DNA from: Planctomycetaceae bacterium
GTDB taxonomy: Bacteria; Planctomycetota; Planctomycetia; Planctomycetales; Planctomycetaceae
Assembly (NCBI GenBank): GCA_028291565.1
Contig: JAQGHT010000931.1
Span: 1-33,038 of the forward strand
Reading direction: 5' to 3'
Length of the DNA stretch: 33,038 nt
The position numbers and the translations under genes are program-made. Below are positions 25,916 through 33,038 of the stretch, one piece after another. The notes beneath the pieces were generated by a model. That model made no database searches. It was not told the origin of the DNA and was given only the letters and a program-made list of their open reading frames with translations. Position 1 is the first letter of the stretch; each line of letters begins with the position of its first letter.

Positions 25916-26554
25916 TCAGACTGGGGAATGTGGTACGCGTTCCCAGCGGCCCCGATAGATCGGGAAGCCAGCCTTACGCTTTTTCCGTTCAAAACTGGTG
26001 TGGTAGTCCATGTCGTGGGCGGCCGGTCGCTCTTCGGGGGGTGGCAAGTGAAAGAAATCAGGATTGGCCGAAACCACGTCAGTCATCACCTGGAAGTACT
26101 CTTCCACATCAGTCCAGGCGTGCAAAATACCCCCAGAAACCAGGATGCGAGAAACTTCTCGCAGAAACCAGTCATTAAAAATCCGTCTCTCTCGATGCTT
26201 GCGCTTCCACCAGGGATCCGGGAAGTAGACGTGCATCGCCACAACGCTCTGGGATGGTATAAACTTCGGCAGGCCAACTCGAGCATCGCCGCCCAGAATT
26301 CGAGTGTTCAGCAGATTCCGCTTCAGCAGTCGCTTGGCTGCGTGTCGCCCCTCGGTGTACTCAATCTCCATGCCGACAAAGTTCGTGTCAGGTCGGGTTT
26401 CGCCAGCATTGACGAGGAACATGCCGCGACCTGTTCCGACTTCCACTTCGACAGGATTCGAATTACCAAAGAATTCTGTCCAGGATAATGGACCTTCCCC
26501 CAAGTCGTCATAGGTCAGAAAAAATGGCTTCAAATCGGGGATCGGAATTGTCAT
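25916..26554 (-). CDS. trmB: tRNA (guanine-N7-)-methyltransferase TrmB
   Basis: A 212-residue class I SAM methyltransferase that makes m7G46 in the tRNA variable loop. The SAM-binding motif I appears as VEVEVGTGRGMFLV (about residues 35-48), and the TrmB signature as YFPDPWWKRKHRERRIFND (about 110-128), with the conserved Asp, Pro and basic residues. The C-terminal FERKKRKAGFPIYRGRWER matches the family end. The start is uncertain: ATG 26554 or an in-frame GTG 26569; neither has a clear ribosome binding site. It converges on truB with a 2-bp gap. Confidence 0.93.
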   Translation of the reverse strand: MTIPIPDLKPFFLTYDDLGEGPLSWTEFFGNSNPVEVEVGTGRGMFLVNAGETRPDTNFVGMEIEYTEGRHAAKRLLKRNLLNTRILGGDARVGLPKFIPSQSVVAMHVYFPDPWWKRKHRERRIFNDWFLREVSRILVSGGILHAWTDVEEYFQVMTDVVSANPDFFHLPPPEERPAAHDMDYHTSFERKKRKAGFPIYRGRWERVPHSPV

Positions 26555-26656
26555 ATCGGAAACCGGCACGGAGATTCAGCTTTCGCAGGATGTTGGGGAC
26601 GTAAGAGCAACGGGCAGAGAGGCAACCACCGCCGGATCTTTGTCACTCTCGCACAC

Positions 26657-27166
26657 TCACGTGTCCTCGGGCGGCTTGAATACCGAACTGATCGGGACAC
26701 CGATCATACTTCCGCTGAAGACCATCTTGTCATTGACGATTCCCTGAAAATCAAATTCCGCTCGTCGTCCGGCTTTTACCGAAGTGACTTGAGCGATCAA
26801 TATCAGGCGGCAATTGGGAAACACCGGCGCGCGAAACCGGACTTCATTCATGCCGCCGAAGCCGACAAAATCGCCCGCGAGCAACTTGTATTTGCGGGCA
26901 TAAAACCCAGCCAACTGGGCGATGCATTCGCACATGATCACGCCGGGCATCAACGGGAAGCCCGGCATATGCCCTTCGATCCAGAACTCCTTATCAGTGA
27001 CGTCTTTGTATCCGCAGAGAGTATGTTTTTCGGGGATGACGTGCACCACGGCGGTCAGGTGCTCCATCGCGCCGCGTTGAGGATTTACCTGACGGATGGC
27101 ATTGATATCGTAAGCCGGTCGATCAAAATCAATTTGATTCAAGTCCATCAATAACGGAGGGGGCAT
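26657..27166 (-). CDS. FabZ-like beta-hydroxyacyl-ACP dehydratase
   Basis: A 169-residue hotdog-fold protein of the FabZ/FabA type, which dehydrates 3-hydroxyacyl-ACP in fatty-acid synthesis. The catalytic His66 and Glu80 have the FabZ spacing of 14 in GHMPGFPLMPGVIMCECIAQ. A roughly 12-residue N-terminal extension precedes the usual start, and the FGGMNEVRFRAPVFPNC strand is typical. It is a stand-alone gene: no lpxC, lpxA or acp is adjacent, so a specialised rather than the main FabZ is possible. A 75-nt dispersed element lies 24 nt upstream of the ATG and may contain its promoter or leader. Confidence 0.88.
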   Translation of the reverse strand: MPPPLLMDLNQIDFDRPAYDINAIRQVNPQRGAMEHLTAVVHVIPEKHTLCGYKDVTDKEFWIEGHMPGFPLMPGVIMCECIAQLAGFYARKYKLLAGDFVGFGGMNEVRFRAPVFPNCRLILIAQVTSVKAGRRAEFDFQGIVNDKMVFSGSMIGVPISSVFKPPEDT

Positions 27167-27190
27167 GGAGAATCTCTCAGGGAACGCTAG

Positions 27191-27265
27191 TTATACTGTT
27201 CGCGGCCACGAATGTGTGTTTTTCAATACTGATCCCCGCGATCAAACGTCTCAATCTTAACCGTG
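27191..27265 (-). repeat. 75-nt gene-upstream element, copy B (before fabZ-like gene)
   Basis: Read on the minus strand (towards the gene) it starts CACGGTTAAG and ends in CAGTATAA, 24 nt before the ATG at 27166. It matches copy A at about 65 of 75 positions without gaps. The TATAA end resembles a -10 box, but no -35 is found at 16-18 nt, so it is not a plain sigma-70 promoter. Internal dyads: TGATC/GATCA and TTCG/CGAA. Confidence 0.8.
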
Positions 27266-27556
27266 CATGGAAAATACTTCGCGCGGTTGAAATTGGCATA
27301 TTTCGAGCGGCTATCACGCATTGCAGAAGTGACAGCCATTCCCGCGAGGAGAATAACCCGCAATCAACAACAATTTCGCAGCCAACGGGAGGCAGTCTAT
27401 CCGGCAGCTTCAACCCCCGCAACAGAGATCCGGCATCCGTTTTTGAGCCGTCTGAGGGGCACCTCGCGAGTCACTTCGCCTCCCCAGGATCCCGTCCTCA
27501 GATCATCCTGCCAAATCTTCATTTGCAAGATCTGTATTCCGAAGGGGTGCGCAGAT
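27266..27556. other. Intergenic stretch between element copy B and the receiver-like gene
   Basis: About 290 bp, with two overlapping open frames on the + strand (27214-27624 and 27263-27640) that lack a ribosome binding site and run into the gene on the other strand. They are not called. Nothing else was recognised. Confidence 0.35.
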
Positions 27557-27946
27557 TTAATGGTGATGGGTACCGCTCTCTGGAGCGAGGTAGCGTTGCA
27601 GAATTTCGGGCAGCTTCGCATTGAATTGGCTGCGTGGTAAGACCTCGCGACATCCAGCAAGCCGAGCCTCTTCCAGTCGGACAGTATCGACATGAGCTCC
27701 GAATGCAATCACAGGTGGTGGGACATCGCCATGCAGATTTGCGGTCAAATCCTGAATAACCAGTGGTTGGAGGCTCAGATCGACAATCACGCAAGCATAA
27801 CCACCAGCGGCGGCTTTCGTCAGGCCGAGCGCCACGTTGCCGACAGCTTCGATTCGCAAGCCTAGGCTGCTGGCGGCGCTGCTCACTTTGCTCATGAACA
27901 TCAAGTCCTGGCAGATCAACAATCCAACGCGGGGCGATGCGGTCAT
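27557..27946 (-). CDS. Degenerate response-regulator receiver-like protein
   Basis: A 129-residue stand-alone protein with the alternating pattern of a receiver domain: GLLICQDL (beta 1), YACVIVDLSL with Asp56 at the phosphorylation position, PPVIAFGAHVD (beta 4) and GCREVLPRSQF at the beta 5 position. Key parts are off-consensus. Only one acidic residue (Asp14) is seen in the beta 1 pocket instead of two, the Thr/Ser after beta 4 is Gly/Ala, and the Lys after beta 5 appears as Arg105. It is therefore probably a pseudo-receiver with altered or no phosphotransfer. There is no output domain and no kinase gene nearby. The frame is open to 28102, but that extension translates the upstream repeat element, so ATG 27946 is chosen; the ribosome binding site is weak. 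Confidence 0.65.
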   Translation of the reverse strand: MTASPRVGLLICQDLMFMSKVSSAASSLGLRIEAVGNVALGLTKAAAGGYACVIVDLSLQPLVIQDLTANLHGDVPPPVIAFGAHVDTVRLEEARLAGCREVLPRSQFNAKLPEILQRYLAPESGTHHH

Positions 27947-27993
27947 TTGCGGTATTTTATGGGGCCAGTGCGAATTGAAGCAGAAACGACATT

Positions 27994-28067
27994 TTATACT
28001 GTTCGCGGCCACGAATGAGGTCTTTTCGTTACTTATCCCTGCGATTAAACCTTCATTCTTAACCGTG
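27994..28067 (-). repeat. 75-nt gene-upstream element, copy C (before receiver-like gene)
   Basis: A 74-nt copy with one single-base gap relative to copy B. It is nearly identical over the gene-proximal third (CATTCGTGGCCGCGAAC then AGTATAA) and more diverged in the distal part, where the TGATC/GATCA dyad is partly lost. It ends 47 nt before the ATG at 27946 and has the same orientation relative to its gene as copies A and B. Confidence 0.75.
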
Positions 28068-28300
28068 TGTAGTTTAGTTGAGTGCAGTGCGATTTGACAC
28101 ACGCGATCCGATCAAAGACCAGATAAATTGAGAGCCACGAATGCGCTCGTCAGCCGGATTCCAACATTGATTCCTACGCCGGTCCTGATTCACGCTTTTC
28201 GGAGACTCTGGCCCATCGACTTCTGGAGAACTCCGAATGTCCTTCGCCAGCGACCCTCGCGACAGTCAATATGCCGTTGGGAATTCCCACCCGACGTCGC

Positions 28301-29020
28301 CTATAATCGGCTCGGCAGGAGCTGCATTTCTGGTACAACGGCCCGGGCCGGTAATTGAGCCAGGAACAGGACTGCGTCAGCGACATCCTCGGGCAGCAGG
28401 GCCTTGTCGAGCACCTCGCGCGGCGTCGGAGTAGGACGTTTGGAGAGGATCTCGGTTTCGCAGAGGCCCGGGAAAATGATTGACGTACGGATGCCGCGCT
28501 CACGCTCTTCGACTCGCGTGCCATGAGCCAGACCTGTCAGACCGTGTTTGCTCGCCTGGTAAGCGACACCCGAAATATCCGGACGTTGGACCGCTCCTGT
28601 GGAGAGGTAAATGATCAACCCGGCTCCCTGGCGACGCATGACCCGCAGAACTTCCTGCGTGCAGTAAAAAGCCCCCGTCAGATTGGTGGCCATCAATTCT
28701 GTCCAACCATTGTCCGACAGTTTTTCCAAACTGCGGTCTGGGAGATTCGTGCCGGTCGCATAGACAAGGACATCAATGCGATTCCAGGCTGCGACGGTCT
28801 CCGCGATCAGATGCTGTACCTGTTCTCGCACTGTGACATCTGTCTGGCAGCGACGAATCCGCGACGGAAATTCCGCGCATAATCTTTGCAGCCGACTTTC
28901 ACGTCGAGCTGCCGCCATGACGTTGACTCCGGCAGCGGCGAAACCGCGAGCAATTGCCTGTCCCATTCCGCTCGAAGCTCCGACGACGACCGCCACCTGT
29001 CCTTCTAGACTGCGACTCAT
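28301..29020 (-). CDS. Short-chain dehydrogenase/reductase (SDR)
   Basis: A 239-residue classical SDR. The N-terminal nucleotide-binding motif is GASSGMG (residues 14-20). The following basic residues AARRES (about 37-42) favour NADP(H). The NNAG-like position reads YATG (87-90). The active-site region has Ser140/Thr141, Tyr154 and Lys158 (YQASKHG), the usual catalytic set. The C-terminal substrate region is unremarkable, so the substrate is unknown. The frame continues upstream to 29149, but ATG 29020 with AGGA 8 nt upstream gives the family N-terminus. No obvious operon partners are present. Confidence 0.92.
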   Translation of the reverse strand: MSRSLEGQVAVVVGASSGMGQAIARGFAAAGVNVMAAARRESRLQRLCAEFPSRIRRCQTDVTVREQVQHLIAETVAAWNRIDVLVYATGTNLPDRSLEKLSDNGWTELMATNLTGAFYCTQEVLRVMRRQGAGLIIYLSTGAVQRPDISGVAYQASKHGLTGLAHGTRVEERERGIRTSIIFPGLCETEILSKRPTPTPREVLDKALLPEDVADAVLFLAQLPARAVVPEMQLLPSRL

Positions 29021-29569
29021 ACGAAAAATCCTGAGCGACACCCGCTGTGTCTTGCCGATTTCCAAGCCAGATCCCGATGACCGCCAGGTCCCGTTCCTTT
29101 GAAGTGACCGCCTGCGTTGCCGCATCGAGTCTGCAAAGGAACATCTCATATCGAGATGTTAATCGCCTGAGGACGCAAACCGCTCACCTGAGCTTCTTAA
29201 CGTGTGCTGAATTGACACACTTGGGATCGCACCTCACAGACGGAGAGATTGCCAATTGGAAACGCAATTCTCATACCGCTCATTGTAGCGACTGATTGTT
29301 GCGATGCTGGCAGCGCGTCTTGTGTTGGCCGGCCGTAACGCCGGAGATCGAAATCAATTGCGCGGTCGCGCTGCTGCATTTCGTCATGTTACTCGTACTT
29401 GTACTCAAAACCCAGAAACTCGATGACGTGTACGAACAGGATCATGAGTACTTGGAATGGGCCGACGCAAGTATTTCTGTGCGTTTATCTATGCATTTAC
29501 TCGGAAGCTGCGCACGCTCCGCCTGTCTCACAATGACTGCGAAATGACACGGCCGTTGCGAACAGGGGT
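29021..29569. other. Intergenic stretch with a degenerate inverted repeat
   Basis: 549 bp without a convincing gene. At 29390-29406 TACTC-type hexamers repeat (TACTCGTACTTGTACTC), and 29430-29450 carries an imperfect reverse complement, with a roughly 23-nt centre. This could be the remnant of a palindromic element. No promoter or terminator was recognised. Confidence 0.35.
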
Positions 29570-32500
29570 TTAACCCGCCATGCGATCCGCTGCCGGGATG
29601 TCTTTCGCCTCTTTACCAGGCGTTTCTTTGCCCGGCAGCCAGATCGGCTCCAGACCGTGTGCTTCGGCCTGTTCTGCAAGATGCCGATGACAGGTGAATA
29701 GCAGGACTTGGTGCCCCTTCTCGGCGAAGTCTCTCAGGACCTCCGTCGCGGCGTCACTACGTTCCTGGTCGAAGTTTACCAGCACATCGTCCAGCACCAT
29801 GGGCAATCGCGTGCCTTGTCGCCCAAGTTCTTCGACCAGAGCCAGGCGTATCGAAAGAAACAGTTGCTCCCGCGTGCCACGGCTCAATTGTTCGACTGTG
29901 AGCGTGTTGTTGTGCTCATCATCAATTCGAAGCTGGCGTTCACCAAGTGGCGTCCAGACATTTCGATATTTGCCGCAAGTCAACCGTTCCAGATGGCGCG
30001 ACGCATCAGCCAGGGTAACCGGTTGGCAGGTCCGTTCAAAATGCGCGCGCAACCCACTCAGGCCGTGCCCAGCCACTTCGGTGGCCAACCATTCGCTGGT
30101 GGTTTCGTGGATTTCGGCGGTGATTTGCTCGCGTTCAAAGCGTAAGCGACTGGAGTCGCGGCTGGTCTCCATCAATTTGATTTCGTGCTTCAGGCTGCCC
30201 AGTTGCTCAAACGCCTTCTGCATGTCTTTTTCAAGATCCATCAGATTGTGTTTGAGGCTGTCAATTCGCGATGCATTTTGTGCCGGGCTGTAGGACTCGA
30301 GATCTTCTTCCGCGATGGCGAGATCGCGGTCGCTACCGGTGGCCCGGTCCAGTTCCATTCTTGCTTCGTTAACTTCCTCTAACAACGCGATGCGTCGTGC
30401 TGATTGTTCGGCCCGAGTCATGAATTCTTCGCTGTCAGCGGCGCCCCCCTGGACCAGCAATGCGGAACGCTTCGTTTTCAGATCATGGGCCGTGGCTTGA
30501 TATTCACCGGCCTCGCGCATCCGGGCGCGGGAATCTTTCTTCAGTCGAATTCGCTCCGGACGATTGGCGGCGTGCGAGCCCAGTAACTGTTCCCAGGTTT
30601 TCAAAAAATCCCAGGTCTTGGCGGGTTCCACGGCAACTTTATGCAATCGTTGACCGATATCGGCAATCCGCTGCTCGTAAGCTTGCACGATCCATTTCTG
30701 CTGGTGGTGGTCCCGATGTATCGCATCGAATTTTCGTTTGAGTTCACACGCTTCGACAACCACTTTCCAAGTCTCAAACGCTTCGTCCACACTGGAGTTT
30801 GGGGCAAAACCCAGATGAGTCAGCAACTCCTGCCAATTCTGACGGGCCGCGGCAACTTCACGGTCGCGTTGTAGTACTTGCGTCTGCAATTGTTCGAGTC
30901 GACCATGGCGCCCATTCAGGCGCTGTTCATCCTGGCTCAATCGTTCCAATTCGGTGCTGCGATGAGCCAGGGTTTGAATCAGCTCTGCTTCGGAAAAACT
31001 ATCCGGAGTACGTCCGGTCGCGGCGTGCAGGGCCAACAAGTCGGGAGTGATCAATTGCCGCGTGGTATTGTGGGTATCACGAATCTTCCGCAGATTTGCG
31101 TCCGTCAGAGCATTGACCTGGTTTAAACGTTGCTGCGTTTCATGCTCAAAATGAGTTTTCAGTGACCAGCAGATGCCGCCGCAGGTGACAATCAACAGTG
31201 TGAATACGCCACCAACCAGTTGGGTCAATTGAATACCCGAATTGATCCCCAGTCCCAGCAGGCTCAGGCCGGAAATCCCAAACAGAATCAGCACGAAATA
31301 GACCCAGGGGGGTAAGACCAGGCGAGTCTCCAAGCGTTCCCGCTCTTCGTCGAGACTCAGCTGGCGTTGCTGAAGTTCGGCGTGCTGGGACTTCAATTTC
31401 CCCAATTCTTCCAAGTTGGCCAAATGAATTCGAGTGGCCTCCAGACCACCTTGGATGGAATCGACTTGATGCAACTGTTGCCCCTGCTGGATCAAGTCGG
31501 CTTGCTCCTCACAGTGTGCCCCCAGACGCTTGACCCGGCCCTGTGTCTTGCCGCGACGGGCCAGCGCCGCGCGTAAAGTTCTGGCCGCGCTCACGAGCCG
31601 AAAGTGAGCTGCGGGAGAAAAATCAAACGAGTCCAGGCGTTGAGGTGTCCACGACGACCCCAGCACGGATAACCGCTTCTGAAGTTCGGCTTGCAGTGGG
31701 GTGATCTCTTTTTGTTGCGCCGCAATCTTATCCTGCACCTGGCGAATCCAGCCTCGCTGATCGATCAAGCCTTGGATCGAACCGCTATGTGCCCGGTATT
31801 CCGCCGGCAGACGCAGCTTGGCCAATTCCGATTTTGATTGTCGCGCCACTCCGACCACCTGCGCTCGCGAAGCATTCGCACTCTGGAGAGCAGCCTCGAG
31901 TTTTTCCAGTCGTTCGACTCCCTGATCGGGAAAATCTTGGACGACTTTGAGATCCCGCAGTTCATACTCGCAATCTTGCACGCGTTTCCAGGGCCCATAG
32001 ATCCGCTGCAGCAGCGAATGTCCACGCAATTCCTGCTGCAGACTAGATTGCCGCTGTTTGTACGCGGTGATTTCCGTTTCCACCCGCGCCCGTTCACGAC
32101 ACAGTTCCCGATGCTGGCGGACCTTCTTATCGTGATTCCGCAGTTCCGCCGTCACCTTGTCGTGTCGTTCGAATAACTCGGTGAGACGTCCGGTCTGGGT
32201 CTCAGGGTCCAGAAGGTCTGATCGATGGCCGCGGAAGCGTTCGGCAGAGTTGATCAGCTTCTGGCCGTCTGGTCCGAGAGTCAAGCCATAAATTCTGTCG
32301 GCGACTTCGCCATCTTGCAGCGTTCCCAGTTCCTGAATTTCACGCAGTCCGACGGCAAAGACTTTCTCGAAGATCGGCTCTTCGACCCCGTTGAGGATCA
32401 ATTCGACGAGATTGGACGGAGCGGGCCGCGCATCCAGGCTGATCACCGACACGTCGCCACGTGTGTGAGGATTATAGTCCCGCTGAATGCGGTACTTGCG

Positions 32501-32728
32501 ACCTTCGTGCTCGATGTCCATCGCCCCCCGTCCCGCGCTGATTTGCGCCTGACCCGGGGCGGGCTTACCCGTCGAGAAACCGTATAACATCGCGCGCACG
32601 AAACGCATCAGCGTGCTCTTGCCAGCCTCGTTGGGGCCGTACAGGATGTTCAATCCCGCCTGGGGCAACGGCAAGTGCAAATCACGCCAAACGCCAAATC
32701 GTTCTACTTGGATGTCGGTCATTCGCAT
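29570..32728 (-). CDS. YhaN/SbcC-like SMC-type AAA ATPase with central transmembrane hairpin
   Basis: A 1052-residue ATPase. The N-terminal ABC half has Walker A GPNEAGKST (residues 31-39). Long coiled-coil arms (about 165-470 and 525-900) flank two transmembrane helices (about 471-493 and 501-522) where a Rad50 would have its hook. The C-terminal half has the ABC signature LSRGTREQLFLSIRLAL, Walker B LPMVLDDVLVNFD and the His switch in LLFTCHRHL. This matches YhaN-type proteins, the membrane-bound relatives of SbcC/Rad50 that work with an SbcD-like nuclease. The gene upstream on the same strand ends in SbcD-like sequence, supporting a nuclease-ATPase pair in DNA end processing or repair. ATG 32728 has GGAG 8 nt upstream; a longer frame from TTG 32830 is rejected. 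Confidence 0.9.
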   Translation of the reverse strand: MRMTDIQVERFGVWRDLHLPLPQAGLNILYGPNEAGKSTLMRFVRAMLYGFSTGKPAPGQAQISAGRGAMDIEHEGRKYRIQRDYNPHTRGDVSVISLDARPAPSNLVELILNGVEEPIFEKVFAVGLREIQELGTLQDGEVADRIYGLTLGPDGQKLINSAERFRGHRSDLLDPETQTGRLTELFERHDKVTAELRNHDKKVRQHRELCRERARVETEITAYKQRQSSLQQELRGHSLLQRIYGPWKRVQDCEYELRDLKVVQDFPDQGVERLEKLEAALQSANASRAQVVGVARQSKSELAKLRLPAEYRAHSGSIQGLIDQRGWIRQVQDKIAAQQKEITPLQAELQKRLSVLGSSWTPQRLDSFDFSPAAHFRLVSAARTLRAALARRGKTQGRVKRLGAHCEEQADLIQQGQQLHQVDSIQGGLEATRIHLANLEELGKLKSQHAELQQRQLSLDEERERLETRLVLPPWVYFVLILFGISGLSLLGLGINSGIQLTQLVGGVFTLLIVTCGGICWSLKTHFEHETQQRLNQVNALTDANLRKIRDTHNTTRQLITPDLLALHAATGRTPDSFSEAELIQTLAHRSTELERLSQDEQRLNGRHGRLEQLQTQVLQRDREVAAARQNWQELLTHLGFAPNSSVDEAFETWKVVVEACELKRKFDAIHRDHHQQKWIVQAYEQRIADIGQRLHKVAVEPAKTWDFLKTWEQLLGSHAANRPERIRLKKDSRARMREAGEYQATAHDLKTKRSALLVQGGAADSEEFMTRAEQSARRIALLEEVNEARMELDRATGSDRDLAIAEEDLESYSPAQNASRIDSLKHNLMDLEKDMQKAFEQLGSLKHEIKLMETSRDSSRLRFEREQITAEIHETTSEWLATEVAGHGLSGLRAHFERTCQPVTLADASRHLERLTCGKYRNVWTPLGERQLRIDDEHNNTLTVEQLSRGTREQLFLSIRLALVEELGRQGTRLPMVLDDVLVNFDQERSDAATEVLRDFAEKGHQVLLFTCHRHLAEQAEAHGLEPIWLPGKETPGKEAKDIPAADRMAG

Positions 32729-32929
32729 GGGCGTTTCTCCGTCTGATCTTCTCTGGCTCTTGCTGGAGTTCCGGCTGCAGCCGGAAGAGTCGTGGCGCGG
32801 GTTGGGCGTCAGCTCAATGGTTTTTGGCAAGTCAATTCACACATGAAATCGGTTCCGTTGCACTCTGAGAGAAATTAACAATGGGCAGTCGCCCAACGCT
32901 CGCCGTGAATGATCGAAACTCTATCGCGT

Positions 32930-33038
32930 TCAATTCTTCAACCAGGCCAAACCCATCCGCTGGGCGTCTTGAACCACTTCTTTCACATTCAATTCCGGCA
33001 GTACGGCCTTTAACCGTCCCGCCCAGGGGCCATCGGCA
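32930..33038 (-). CDS. C-terminal end of an SbcD/YhaO-like DNA repair exonuclease (partial)
   Basis: Only the last 36 codons are inside the window; the gene begins beyond the right edge. The reading frame ends with VVQDAQRMGLAWLKN and a TGA at 32930-32932. The short sequence alone is weak evidence. The position, 201 bp upstream of and on the same strand as a YhaN-like ATPase, makes a metallophosphoesterase exonuclease (SbcD/YhaO type) the best guess. A small hairpin TGGGC/GCCCA (32882-32895), followed on the minus strand by a T-rich stretch, lies between the two genes and might attenuate transcription into the ATPase gene. Confidence 0.6.
   Translation of the reverse strand, partial: ADGPWAGRLKAVLPELNVKEVVQDAQRMGLAWLKN

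Noticed and set aside
27214-27640. Two overlapping + strand frames of 136 and 125 codons
   Set aside because: They begin in or beside repeat copy B and run antisense into the receiver-like gene, with no ribosome binding sites and no domain pattern.
27947-28102. 52-residue extension of the receiver-like protein
   Set aside because: The extension translates the 75-nt element. Similar peptides arise in other frames at copies A and B, showing the conservation is of DNA, not protein.
1-33038. CRISPR array, tRNA/rRNA genes, transposase, prophage or toxin-antitoxin genes
   Set aside because: Looked for by eye on both strands. No regularly spaced repeats, cloverleaf, rRNA-like conserved stretch or recognisable mobile-element protein was found.

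Overview
The window looks like chromosomal DNA of a planctomycete (Planctomycetota, order Planctomycetales). This is inferred from three things: the gene set (secreted TPR proteins next to an ExbB/ExbD cluster, a CpaC-type secretin with a Gly-rich lipoprotein, large secreted proteins of unknown function, a membrane-anchored TAXI protein), the moderate GC content, and sparse packing with long intergenic stretches carrying dispersed repeats. I cannot name the genus. No rRNA, tRNA, CRISPR array, transposase or phage gene was seen.

Left part (1-9006, + strand): a structured leader; two secreted TPR proteins; a proton-channel module of one ExbB/TolQ-like and three ExbD/TolR-like proteins (the last two a tandem duplication); and a small membrane-anchored ComEA-like helix-hairpin-helix protein. 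The TPR and Exb proteins plausibly form one envelope energy-transducing machine. No TonB/TolA-like gene is visible.

Middle (9007-19177): a 1.1 kb stretch without a convincing gene; a secreted Ser/Thr-rich protein ending in a strong terminator; a minus-strand pair of secretin and Gly-rich lipoprotein; a gene-poor 0.85 kb; an MFS transporter on the minus strand with a clear terminator; and a membrane-tethered TAXI-type solute-binding protein.

Right part (19178-33038): mostly housekeeping genes in small units: ubiX (-), rpmE (+), prfA (+), a GT4 glycosyltransferase (+), a coiled-coil membrane protein (+), truB (+), trmB (-), a fabZ-like dehydratase (-), a degenerate receiver-domain protein (-), an SDR oxidoreductase (-), and a minus-strand pair of SbcD/YhaO-like exonuclease (3' end only, cut by the window edge) and YhaN-like SMC-type ATPase.

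The most interesting signal is a 75-nt element present three times (5295-5369, 27191-27265, 27994-28067). Each copy lies 24-47 nt upstream of the start of an unrelated gene (exbB, fabZ-like, receiver-like protein), always in the same orientation relative to that gene. It is a good candidate for a shared promoter/regulatory or RNA leader element. A second, 84-nt family (7701-7784 and, inverted, 19080-19163) and a nested palindrome after rpmE add to the dispersed non-coding structure. All comparisons were made by eye; no database search was possible.
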